Of a stretch of DNA of 64,000 bases, positions 22,215-30,025 are shown piece by piece (position 1 is the stretch's first letter; each line of letters opens with the position of its first letter). The notes under the pieces are model-generated. The model was not told the origin of the DNA, searched no databases, and saw only the letters and a program-made list of their open reading frames with translations. The translations under genes were made by a program, and so were the position numbers. The stretch covers positions 55,354 to 119,353 of the forward strand of contig PKVW01000021.1 of the NCBI GenBank assembly GCA_003131585.1. The letters run 5' to 3'. The stretch comes from Acidobacteriaceae bacterium. Lineage in GTDB: Bacteria; Acidobacteriota; Terriglobia; Terriglobales; Acidobacteriaceae.

Positions 22215-23084
22215 ATGGCGGCAGGGGCGCAAGCACAGGATCAGTCTCACCCGTCGCGGCGGCGTGGGCGGCGATACCGCGTGCAGGCGCCGGTGGATGT
22301 GACCGTGCTGCGTTCGGGGATTCCGGACACTCTGCCGGGACGGTCGGTCAACCTGGGAGAGGGCGGAGTGGCTGTGGTGCTGGCGGGAGAATTGTTGCCG
22401 GATGAGGCGGTGGGATTGGAGATCCGGCTGCCGCTGGCGGCCGATCCGCTGTGCACGCGGGCGCTGGTGCGGCATCACGATAAGCTGCGCTACGGGATGG
22501 AGTTTGTCGGGCTGTCGGTGGAGCAGCAGGCGGCGATTCGCGATTGGGCGGGAGAGGCGAAAGCGGAACCGGAACTGGAAGTACGCGCGAAGATTCCCGT
22601 AGCGGCCGGGAAAGGCTCCGAGAGTGGGAGATCGGGTGGCGCGCCGCCTCCTCCCCGCAAGCGGTTTGGCCGGGGATGGATATTCTTGCTGATGTCGGCG
22701 GCAATCTTACTGGCGGTTTTGTGGTGGCGCTGGAATCGCGGGTGGGAAGATTTGGAATCGGGTCTGCAGGAAAACGAAAAGATAACGGAACCGCCGCAGC
22801 CTCAGGCCCACGTTCCAGCCGATGTGATGGAGAAGCTGGTGACTCACCGCGTGGACCCCGACTATCCCGCGGCGGCGCGGCCGGAGAAGCTGCAGGGAGT
22901 GATCGTGGTGGATGTAGTCGTGGGACGCGACGGGTCAGTGGCGGACATGCACGCGCTGAATGGTCCCGAAGTGCTGGCACAGGCCGCAATGGATGCGCTG
23001 CGCTGGTGGCGGTTCGATCCTTACCGCGTCGAGGGTCAGCCGGTGGTGGTAGAGACGACGGTGGCGGTGGAGTTCAAACCCTAG
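22215..23084 (+). CDS. PilZ domain - TonB C-terminal domain fusion protein
   Basis: 289 aa. The N-terminal PilZ domain (about 15-115) has an Arg-rich start RRRGRRYRV and the motif SVNLGEGGVAVVL, where the usual Ser of N/DxSxxG is Gly. A proline-rich linker leads to one membrane helix (WIFLLMSAAILLAVLWWRW, about 156-174), then a TonB C-terminal domain (VDPDYPAAARPEKLQGVIVVDVVVG and WWRFDPYRVEGQPV). The topology puts the PilZ part in the cytoplasm and the TonB part in the periplasm. This could couple c-di-GMP to an outer-membrane process; that is inference. TonB_C domains without ExbBD nearby are common in this phylum. Confidence 0.8.
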   Translation: MAAGAQAQDQSHPSRRRGRRYRVQAPVDVTVLRSGIPDTLPGRSVNLGEGGVAVVLAGELLPDEAVGLEIRLPLAADPLCTRALVRHHDKLRYGMEFVGLSVEQQAAIRDWAGEAKAEPELEVRAKIPVAAGKGSESGRSGGAPPPPRKRFGRGWIFLLMSAAILLAVLWWRWNRGWEDLESGLQENEKITEPPQPQAHVPADVMEKLVTHRVDPDYPAAARPEKLQGVIVVDVVVGRDGSVADMHALNGPEVLAQAAMDALRWWRFDPYRVEGQPVVVETTVAVEFKP

Positions 23085-23165
23085 GGCGGCCTTCTGGCAT
23101 TGAAACTCATCGTTCCGGATCGCGGCAGAAAAGGCAAAGCCGGCCCCCTAACCTGAAGCCGCTCT

Positions 23166-23570
23166 TCAAATGCGGCGTTTGCGCAGAGCGTTGAGGACGA
23201 TGATGCCGCTGACCCCAAAGGACACGACGGCGGCCAGCGCGGCGATCAGCATGAACACTCCGTTGAGCTGAAGGATGTCGGCGAATACGGCTGCGACGGC
23301 GAAGACAACCCCCAGCGCGTTGAGCCAAAGCGGACCTCGAACGGAAGACGCTCGGACGGACGAGGAAAGATCGGGACGCAGGCGAAGCTGCAAAAGCAAC
23401 GCGGCCACTCCGATGGCGGCGACCACGACCAACGCCACCGGGCTCAGGAACGCTCGACGGCTGGTATAGAGGACCACCAGCGCAAGAGCCGCGAGCAACA
23501 GCGCGGCGGCGATGATGGTGGCACCGCGCGGCTGAGGATTGGGGCCGGGGTTGGAGGAGTCGTCAGGCAC
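23166..23570 (-). CDS. Small four-helix membrane protein, unknown function
   Basis: 134 aa with a polar N-terminus (MPDDSSNPGPNPQPRG) and four predicted membrane helices at about 17-36, 43-62, 80-100 and 103-125, ending in RKRRI. No recognised domain. It is convergent with the PilZ-TonB gene and lies 42 bp downstream of the LuxR-type regulator on the same strand, so the two may be co-transcribed. Confidence 0.6.
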   Translation of the reverse strand: MPDDSSNPGPNPQPRGATIIAAALLLAALALVVLYTSRRAFLSPVALVVVAAIGVAALLLQLRLRPDLSSSVRASSVRGPLWLNALGVVFAVAAVFADILQLNGVFMLIAALAAVVSFGVSGIIVLNALRKRRI

Positions 23571-23612
23571 GGAGTTCCGTCCCCAGATTTATACAGGCGT
23601 CGGGGAAAGTTT

Positions 23613-24383
23613 TCAAATTGGAGCGCGCCCAGCCTGTATTGGAATCCCTTCTTGAGCGTCCGGTGTGGAGCGGCCCATCCCGGCGAGCCATTCGGCCTGG
23701 AGCGGATCGCCATGATTGACGGCATAGAGGACGAGTTCGACCCGGGATGAGATTCCCAACTTGTCGAATATGCGGAACAGGTACTTCTTAACGGTGTGCT
23801 CGCTGAGGTCGAGTTCCCGGGCAGTATCGCGATTGCTGAGGCCTTCCGCGACGAGTGCGACGACCTGTTCTTCGCGCGGAGTAAGGAGCTGGTGGCCGCG
23901 GGAGTTGAGCACGCGCAGCGAAGGGACTTCGGAGATCAGATCGAGCAGGAAAGTAATCTGCTCGGTGTTGGCCCAGATCTGACCGCCGGCGACCCGCTGG
24001 ATGCACCTGCAGAGCAGCCGGAAATGCGTGTCCGAAATGCAGAAAATGCCGCGGGCGCCGGAGCGAAAAGCGCTCACCACCAGTTCACGATCATAGGACT
24101 CGACCAAAAGAACTTTGGGGACGGTGGGGTGGGAGAGATGAATGCGGCGCATTGCCGCCATCTGGTTGGCGATGCTGACGGAGTGATTCAGCGAAAGAAC
24201 AACGACTTTGGCCGGAGTGGAGGCGACCACCTGGAGAATCGAAGCTGTGTCGACCGGACAGGTGGAGATGCGGAACTCGGAGCGCCGGCGCAAGGCGCTG
24301 GTCAGCAGCTGAGCCTGCATCCGGTTGGAGTCCGCGATGAGGACCGTGATTGCGGGTGAAGTGATGGCTAAGGACGAACTCAT
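23613..24383 (-). CDS. LuxR/NarL-type regulator with degenerate receiver
   Basis: 256 aa. The C-terminal HTH is a clear GerE/LuxR domain (LTPREEQVVALVAEGLSNRD, then SEHTVKKYLFRIFDKLGISS). The N-terminal half has the receiver fold, with VLIADSNRMQ, but the phospho-acceptor position reads VVVLSLNHS (Ser in place of Asp), the Thr strand reads VLLVESYD, and the conserved Lys is lost in GARGIFCISD. It probably works without phosphorylation. It is divergent from the exopolysaccharide operon with a 506-bp gap, so it is a good candidate for that operon's regulator. Confidence 0.8.
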   Translation of the reverse strand: MSSSLAITSPAITVLIADSNRMQAQLLTSALRRRSEFRISTCPVDTASILQVVASTPAKVVVLSLNHSVSIANQMAAMRRIHLSHPTVPKVLLVESYDRELVVSAFRSGARGIFCISDTHFRLLCRCIQRVAGGQIWANTEQITFLLDLISEVPSLRVLNSRGHQLLTPREEQVVALVAEGLSNRDTARELDLSEHTVKKYLFRIFDKLGISSRVELVLYAVNHGDPLQAEWLAGMGRSTPDAQEGIPIQAGRAPI

Positions 24384-24889
24384 GAAACAGGGCTCCCCAT
24401 GAAACGGAATTGAGTAATGTCATCTTAGGGTGGGCACGGAAAGCTACTCAAGGGGACATGCCACATAATTTGCTCGAGGTTTTCAAATCGGGAATACAGG
24501 TTGCAATGCTGTGGAAAACCGAGGAGTACGTCTGGCGATCTGGGGATTCTTGAGGAAGTTCGAGGAGAATATCTCAGTAGAGTGGCTTTGCTCCGCATCT
24601 TCGAGGCCGCGCTTCTTGAGCGGGGTGTGATTCAGTGAACATGCAAGTCTACTTTTGTAGGTAGCCGGCAAGGGAACAGTCTTACGGCCCTAATCGAAAG
24701 CACCCGGCGCGAAGAAGACCCGCGGCACTTCTGGCTTCGGCACACTTCGGCGCCTAAGCCCGGCATGACCACATTGGTAGACGGTACTTTGCATGTCTTG
24801 CTGCGAAATCGGCATCGAGATACCTTGCACAAAGAGAGCCGCGGAACTGAGTGGCGCTCGGAATCCAGGAAAATAGAGTCCATCACGCA
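24384..24889. other. Long divergent intergenic region before the exopolysaccharide operon
   Basis: 506 bp between the pseudo-receiver regulator and the Wza-like gene. No ORF here has coding support. It must hold the promoters of both directions and a long leader for the operon, which encodes its own UpxY-type antiterminator. I see no convincing sigma-70 boxes or terminator hairpin by eye. Confidence 0.5.
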
Positions 24890-25681
24890 ATGAAGCTCCT
24901 CGTCGGCTGGAAAGTAGTTGCGGTAATGGCGCTGTTGGTATTGCAGGTTTGCGTAGCCGCATTCGCCCAGGAGGAAAAGAGGCAGCAGTACCTGGGAGCA
25001 ACCATACAGTCTTCTCAAACCGGCCAAACCGGGGCTGGGCTGGGAAGCACAGGAATGACGGCTGCAAAACCCGGGCAGGCGGACGGCATGGGAAACCCTC
25101 AGCTCGGAGGGGAACGCCGTTCGCTTTACCGGCTGAACCGTAGCGACGTGGTGGCCTTGAGTTTCACGTTATCGCCGGAGTTCGACCAGACGCTCACGAT
25201 ACAACCGGACGGATATGTCGCGCTGAAGGATGCGGGCCCGGTGCTCGCCCAGGGATTCACGCTGGAGGAGTTCCGTCTGGCCGTACGGCGGGCGTACACG
25301 GGATATTTGCACGACCCGCAGGTCGCGGTGGCGCTGAAGGAGTTTGAGCACCCCTATTTTGTGGCGGGTGGAGAAGTGGGAAAGCCCGGCAAGTACGAGT
25401 TGCGCGCAGACACGAGCATCATGGAAGCGGTAGAGATCGCGGGCGGCTTCACGCACGAAGCGAAGCATTCGCAGGTTCTTCTATTCCGGCACGTGAACGA
25501 TGATTTGGTGGAGGCGCGCGTTTTCAACCTGAAGAGGATGTTGAGGGAAAAGAGCCTGGGCGAGGCCTTTCAGTTGCGCCCGGGTGATCTGGTCTTTGTT
25601 CCCCAAAATTCCATCTCGAAGATCGAGCGGTTTCTCAGCAAGCCTTCCCTAAGCATGTACGTGAGTTCTACCCAGTTCTAG
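24890..25681 (+). CDS. Polysaccharide biosynthesis/export protein (Wza-like)
   Basis: 263 aa from ATG 24890 (MKLLVGWK), where a signal peptide ends at AAFAQ; the track's start at 24851 is too early. The Poly_export domain spans YRLNRSDVVALSFTLSPEF to about residue 165. A SLBB-type domain follows (YFVAGGEVGKPGKYELRADT), and the protein ends with RPGDLVFVPQNSISKIERFL. It would form the outer-membrane/periplasmic part of the exopolysaccharide export channel. It is the first gene of the plus-strand operon. Confidence 0.88.
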   Translation: MKLLVGWKVVAVMALLVLQVCVAAFAQEEKRQQYLGATIQSSQTGQTGAGLGSTGMTAAKPGQADGMGNPQLGGERRSLYRLNRSDVVALSFTLSPEFDQTLTIQPDGYVALKDAGPVLAQGFTLEEFRLAVRRAYTGYLHDPQVAVALKEFEHPYFVAGGEVGKPGKYELRADTSIMEAVEIAGGFTHEAKHSQVLLFRHVNDDLVEARVFNLKRMLREKSLGEAFQLRPGDLVFVPQNSISKIERFLSKPSLSMYVSSTQF

Positions 25682-25703
25682 TAAGCGACGCAGGTCAATC
25701 CGC

Positions 25704-27203
25704 ATGCCAAACCAAGATCCAGCGCGCAAAGAAGAAGAATCACAGTCGCCGACGATGCGGGAGCTTGCGATGGTCCTGTTCCGGCAGCGGAAACTCTTTG
25801 TCGGCGTCTCGGGGTTGGTTCTGTTCTTGGCCTTTGTCTATGCATTCGCTGGGGCCACGTATCGCGCCCAAGTGCGGGTGCTGGTGCGTCGAGGACGTGC
25901 CGACCCTCCGGTAACCGCACAGCAGAATGCTCCTCCCGATTTTTCCCGGGTGGAAGTAACCGAAGAAGAACTGAATTCGGAGGTGGAACTACTGAAGGAC
26001 GACGATGTTTTGCGCCGCGTGGCGGAGGCCAACAATTTGGCTGTCCAGGATTGGTTGCGATGGCTCCGGCCCCACGAAGAGCAGGCGGCGCGCGTGGAGC
26101 GGGCAGCGAAGAAACTGGCGGGACGGCTGAACGTGGAACCGATTAAGAAAACCAACCTGATCGCGGTGAGTTATGACGCGCCGGATCCGCAAGTGGCGGC
26201 GCACGTGCTGCAGTCGCTAGCCAGCATCTACCTGGAAAAGCACATGGCAGTCCACCGGCCGGGCGGGCAACTTCATTTCTTCGATCGGCAGACCGGGGAG
26301 TCGCGACGGCAACTGGAGGAGGCTCAGGGAAAGCTGGTGGATTTCACGAAGAGTCATGGCGTGGTGGTGGCGGCACAGCAACGTGATCTGGCGCTGCAAC
26401 GGCTCGACGACGTGGAGGCGAGTTACCGGCAGACTCAGGTCGAGATATCGGAGACAGCGCACCGGGTTCAAGAACTCCATGCGCAGTTGGCGAAGTTGCC
26501 GGAGCGGACCACTACGCAGGTTCGCACGGCAGACAATCCGGAGCTGTTGCGGGCGCTGAAGGCGAGCCTGCTGGATCTTGAACTGAAGAAGACTCAGTTA
26601 CTGACCAAGTTTGAGCCAAACCATCGCCTGGTGCGGGAAGTCGAGCAGCAGATCCTGCAGGCCAAGGCTGCGATCGCGGCCGAAAGATTGAGTCCGTTGC
26701 GCGACGAAACCACGGACCAGAATGCGAACTATGAATGGGCCAAAGCGGAACTGCAGAAAGCGCAGGTTGAGATGAGGGGATTGGAAGCTCGAGAGGCAAC
26801 GACAAGCGCGCACTTGGCGGGATATCGCGCCTTGGCCCGCCAACTCGGCGAGGATGCCATTGCCCAGGACGATCTGACGAACAGCGAAAAGGCGGCCCAG
26901 GAGAATTACCTCCTCTATGTGAAGAAACGGGAACAATCACGGATGGGCGATGCGTTGGACGAGGGCGGCATCGTCAATGTAGCTATCGCCGAGCAACCGG
27001 TCGTGCCGGCACTGCCGGTGTGGCCGGCCGGAGCGGTCGTGCTGATGGGATTTGTCGTGGCCCTGACTTCGGGCACTGGAGCCGCGTTCGCCGCGGATTA
27101 TCTGGATCCGGCGCTGCGCACGCCAGAGGAAGTGTTGGCCTGTTTGGAAATTCCGGTACTAGCTTCGATACCGGCAGGAATGGGCAGGCGGTTGTCCGCC
27201 TGA
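25704..27203 (+). CDS. Chain-length determinant / GumC-Wzc-like protein without kinase domain
   Basis: 499 aa. Wzz domain with an N-terminal membrane helix (about 32-50) after a basic, cytoplasmic start, a long periplasmic coiled-coil region (RQLEEAQGKLVDFTKSHGVV, then EVEQQILQAKAAIAAERL), and a second helix near 437-458 (PVWPAGAVVLMGFVVALTSG). The C-terminus stops soon after (PEEVLACLEIPVLASIPAGM), where fused BY-kinases would begin. It would act as polysaccharide co-polymerase. The next gene encodes a separate kinase-like domain. Confidence 0.85.
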   Translation: MPNQDPARKEEESQSPTMRELAMVLFRQRKLFVGVSGLVLFLAFVYAFAGATYRAQVRVLVRRGRADPPVTAQQNAPPDFSRVEVTEEELNSEVELLKDDDVLRRVAEANNLAVQDWLRWLRPHEEQAARVERAAKKLAGRLNVEPIKKTNLIAVSYDAPDPQVAAHVLQSLASIYLEKHMAVHRPGGQLHFFDRQTGESRRQLEEAQGKLVDFTKSHGVVVAAQQRDLALQRLDDVEASYRQTQVEISETAHRVQELHAQLAKLPERTTTQVRTADNPELLRALKASLLDLELKKTQLLTKFEPNHRLVREVEQQILQAKAAIAAERLSPLRDETTDQNANYEWAKAELQKAQVEMRGLEAREATTSAHLAGYRALARQLGEDAIAQDDLTNSEKAAQENYLLYVKKREQSRMGDALDEGGIVNVAIAEQPVVPALPVWPAGAVVLMGFVVALTSGTGAAFAADYLDPALRTPEEVLACLEIPVLASIPAGMGRRLSA

Positions 27204-27213
27204 AGGAGATGAG

Positions 27214-27924
27214 ATGAGCGCGAATGCTGACGTACTGCAAGGGTCCGAAGTGATGGGGTCACCGGCGCAGGAAAGAGCGTGGCCGCAGGTTGGGGTCTTT
27301 CGCGAGACGAACGATTGGAATCCGGAGAACTTCGCGCGCGAACAGATTCGGGGCTTGGTGCGGCGGGTGTTCTTTACCAGCCCAGCTCGACCGGTAAAAC
27401 AGGTCGTCTTCAGCGCGGCGGAGCCGCACACAGATGTGGCCGGTATCTGCGACCAGGTGGGACAGGCTCTGGCGCTGGAGACACGTGCTCATATCGCCGT
27501 CGTGGGCCGTAACCCGCGCGTAGAAGAAATGGTGCGGGCTCACCATCGCGGTATGGGGGGTGCTGCGATCAAATCCTGGTCTACCCAAACGGCGATCAAC
27601 CTGTGGCGCGTGCCGGGGTTTGGGCTGCGCCCATGCGGCGAAGAGTCAGGGACGGGGCGCTATTGGCTTTCCTGCCTCGCGGAGCTCCGAAGTGAATTCG
27701 AATATGCCGTAATTCACGGGCCCGCAGCGGGGATATCGAGCGAGGCCGTATTGCTGGGACAGCTAGCGGATGGAATTATTCTCGTGCTGGGGGCTCATAG
27801 CACACGGCGAGCGACCGCTCGCAAGATCAAGGAAACGCTGGAAGCCGCGCAGTCTCGAATCCTGGGAACGGTGCTGAGCGAGAGAACATTTCCGGTCCCG
27901 GAGCGGATTTACCGCCGGCTGTAG
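27214..27924 (+). CDS. BY-kinase/MinD-like protein lacking Walker A
   Basis: 236 aa, 10 bp after the chain-length gene. Position and fold match the CpsD/CapB-type tyrosine kinase usually paired with Wzc-like proteins: VKQVVFSAAEPHTDVAGICD where a P-loop (GEGKST) should be, FEYAVIHGPAAGISSEAVLL where the Walker B DxP is expected, then ADGIILVLGAHSTRRATARK. The P-loop Gly/Lys and the Walker B Asp are missing and there is no C-terminal Tyr cluster. It is probably a catalytically dead structural partner. The fold call rests on the C-terminal half and operon position. Confidence 0.65.
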   Translation: MSANADVLQGSEVMGSPAQERAWPQVGVFRETNDWNPENFAREQIRGLVRRVFFTSPARPVKQVVFSAAEPHTDVAGICDQVGQALALETRAHIAVVGRNPRVEEMVRAHHRGMGGAAIKSWSTQTAINLWRVPGFGLRPCGEESGTGRYWLSCLAELRSEFEYAVIHGPAAGISSEAVLLGQLADGIILVLGAHSTRRATARKIKETLEAAQSRILGTVLSERTFPVPERIYRRL

Positions 27925-28134
27925 TCAATTGAAGCAATTGCGGGCGAAGGCCGACGCTTCTTGAAGTCTCATAGCGCGGCATGATGGATGCCGTGCCGGG
28001 CCACACGCTGGTGGAGCGAAAACGCGCTCCAACCATTGGGCAGGCCGTTCCAACGAGTAACCGTTGTTGCCGCAAGTAGGCGGCAAGAACTGAAAATGCT
28101 GTGCAATGGGAAACTGGAAGGGCGATGGGACTCA

Positions 28135-28707
28135 ATGAGCGGTAGCTATGGGGCCCCGGCGGCAGGCGTTGCCCCTCGGGCACAGATGCCGCCGCAGCCA
28201 GTAGTAGAGGCCACACGGCCACAGTGGTTTGCGGTACAGACGCGATACCGGTTCGAGAAAAGGGTCGTCGCGCAGCTTAACCGCAAGCGCTGCGAAGTCT
28301 ACCTGCCATTGCTGACCGAGCACCACTCCTGGAGCGACCGGCAGCAGGTGGTGACGGTTCCTCTGTTTCCGGGATACGCGTTCGTGCATATCGATCGGTC
28401 CCACGATGCGCGGCGGGCGGTATTGCAAACAGCGGGCCTGATCGGCTTCGTGAGCTTCGGAGGGATGGTTGCGGCGGTTCCGACGAAGCAGATTGAAGAT
28501 CTGAAATTGCTGTTGCAGGAGAAGGGACTCTTCTCCCTGCACCCGTTCGTGCACGCTGGACAGCGCGTGCGAATCCGGGGCGGTTGCCTGCACGGATTAG
28601 AAGGAGTGCTGGTACAACACGAGAAGAGCAAGTTGCTGATCTCAATTGAGTCGATCCAGCGCTCGCTGGCGATTGAGATCCAGGGGTACGAGTTGGAATT
28701 GATCTGA
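28135..28707 (+). CDS. UpxY/NusG-like transcription antiterminator
   Basis: 190 aa from ATG 28135; ATG 28096 and the track's 27988 are alternatives. NGN domain: QWFAVQTRYRFEKRVVAQLN and VTVPLFPGYAFVHID. C-terminal KOW segment: FVHAGQRVRIRGGCLHGLEG. Specialised NusG paralogues such as UpxY, LoaP and RfaH bind RNA polymerase early in long polysaccharide operons and suppress termination. Its place within the exopolysaccharide operon fits that role here. The target leader would be the long region before 24890. Confidence 0.85.
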   Translation: MSGSYGAPAAGVAPRAQMPPQPVVEATRPQWFAVQTRYRFEKRVVAQLNRKRCEVYLPLLTEHHSWSDRQQVVTVPLFPGYAFVHIDRSHDARRAVLQTAGLIGFVSFGGMVAAVPTKQIEDLKLLLQEKGLFSLHPFVHAGQRVRIRGGCLHGLEGVLVQHEKSKLLISIESIQRSLAIEIQGYELELI

Positions 28708-28708
28708 A

Positions 28709-30025
28709 GTGTCTTCTCCTTTCTTACATCCCAGACAGCCGAACCCTCAGGGAACCGAGTGGGCGGCGCGGTTAATCCCAGGAGCAGCCTCCGTCGGCGG
28801 CCGGAAAAAGGCGCAGCGGGAAGCAGGTCTGCATGCTGCATTCTCGCGTTGGGATGAGGCAACACCATTCCCGCCCCCTGGCCCGAAAAGTGGTCCGAGC
28901 GTTCTCGCTCCGCAGTGGCCCGAACCGCTGCAGAGCCGAGGCGGCAAGAATTGGGTGCGGTCAACCATTGTCTGGAGCGCCGGCATCCTGCACTTTGGCG
29001 CTTTGTTGATATGGCGATGGGCCGAACGGCAGGGCAATCAGCGTGGCACACGCGCCATGAGTAGCATGCGGAATGTGCTCATCGTGGGAACGGGCGAACT
29101 GGGCCGCAGGATCGCGGACCATTTGGAAAAGCATCCGGAGATGGGCCGATCGGTTTGCGGTTTTCTGGACGACTGGGAGGCGTTAGGAAATGGCGTAATC
29201 GGACGAATAAGCGAACTGGCGGAGCTTGCACGCACCGGGTTCGTAGACGAGGTGATCCTGGCGGGGCCGCATGATCGGGAGAAAACCTTGCGCGTGCTTC
29301 GCGCAGCCCAGCAACTGCGGTTGGACGTCAAGATGGCGCCCGATCTGTTTGGTTGCGAGCCGACGCGGGAAACGGAACGGATTGGGGGCATTCCTCTCAT
29401 TTCCCTGCATGAAGAGCGATTGCCGGTCGCGGGATTGTTGCTGAAACGGGCGTTGGACGTGGTGGGTGCCGGGGCGGCGCTGATCCTGATGGCGCCAGCG
29501 CTGGCCCTGCTCGCGATTCTCATCGGACTAGATTCGCCGGGGCCAGTGCTCTATGCAGCACTGCGCGCCGGGCGCAAGGGCCGGCCGTTTCGCTGCTACA
29601 AGTTTCGCACCATGGTTAGGGATGCGGACGCTTTGAAGGAGGGCTTGCGCGAGCGCAATCAGAGGCAGGGTCCGTTCTTCAAAATCACAGACGATCCGCG
29701 AATTACACGGGTCGGACGACTCCTGCGCCGCTATAGTCTGGACGAACTTCCGCAGCTATGGAACGTGCTGAAAGGCGAGATGAGCTTGGTGGGGCCGCGG
29801 CCGCATCCGCTGGACGACTTTTCCGCTTATGCGATTGAGCACTTGCCGCGGCTGGACGTGGTCCCGGGAATCACAGGGCTTTGGCAGGTGTCGGCGCGGC
29901 GGGATCCATCCTTTCAAGCCGGAATGAACCTGGATATTGAGTACATCCACCGCTGGAGCCTGGGGATGGACCTGAGGATTTTGCTGAAGACCGCAGGGGC
30001 CGTGCTGCGGGGGAGCGGAGACTGA
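28709..30025 (+). CDS. Undecaprenyl-phosphate sugar phosphotransferase (WcaJ/PssE-like)
   Basis: 438 aa, GTG start right after the UpxY stop. The N-terminus is a low-complexity stretch with one possible helix (about 92-110), not the usual four-helix bundle. A Rossmann CoA_binding_3-like part starts at VLIVGTGELGRRIADHLEKH. The C-terminal bacterial sugar transferase domain has LLKRALDVVGAGAALILMAP, CYKFRTMVRDAD, YSLDELPQLWNVLKGEMSLV and GPRP, and GITGLWQVSAR. It would start repeat-unit synthesis by transferring a sugar-1-P to undecaprenyl phosphate. ATG 29057 is a possible internal start. Confidence 0.88.
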   Translation: MSSPFLHPRQPNPQGTEWAARLIPGAASVGGRKKAQREAGLHAAFSRWDEATPFPPPGPKSGPSVLAPQWPEPLQSRGGKNWVRSTIVWSAGILHFGALLIWRWAERQGNQRGTRAMSSMRNVLIVGTGELGRRIADHLEKHPEMGRSVCGFLDDWEALGNGVIGRISELAELARTGFVDEVILAGPHDREKTLRVLRAAQQLRLDVKMAPDLFGCEPTRETERIGGIPLISLHEERLPVAGLLLKRALDVVGAGAALILMAPALALLAILIGLDSPGPVLYAALRAGRKGRPFRCYKFRTMVRDADALKEGLRERNQRQGPFFKITDDPRITRVGRLLRRYSLDELPQLWNVLKGEMSLVGPRPHPLDDFSAYAIEHLPRLDVVPGITGLWQVSARRDPSFQAGMNLDIEYIHRWSLGMDLRILLKTAGAVLRGSGD

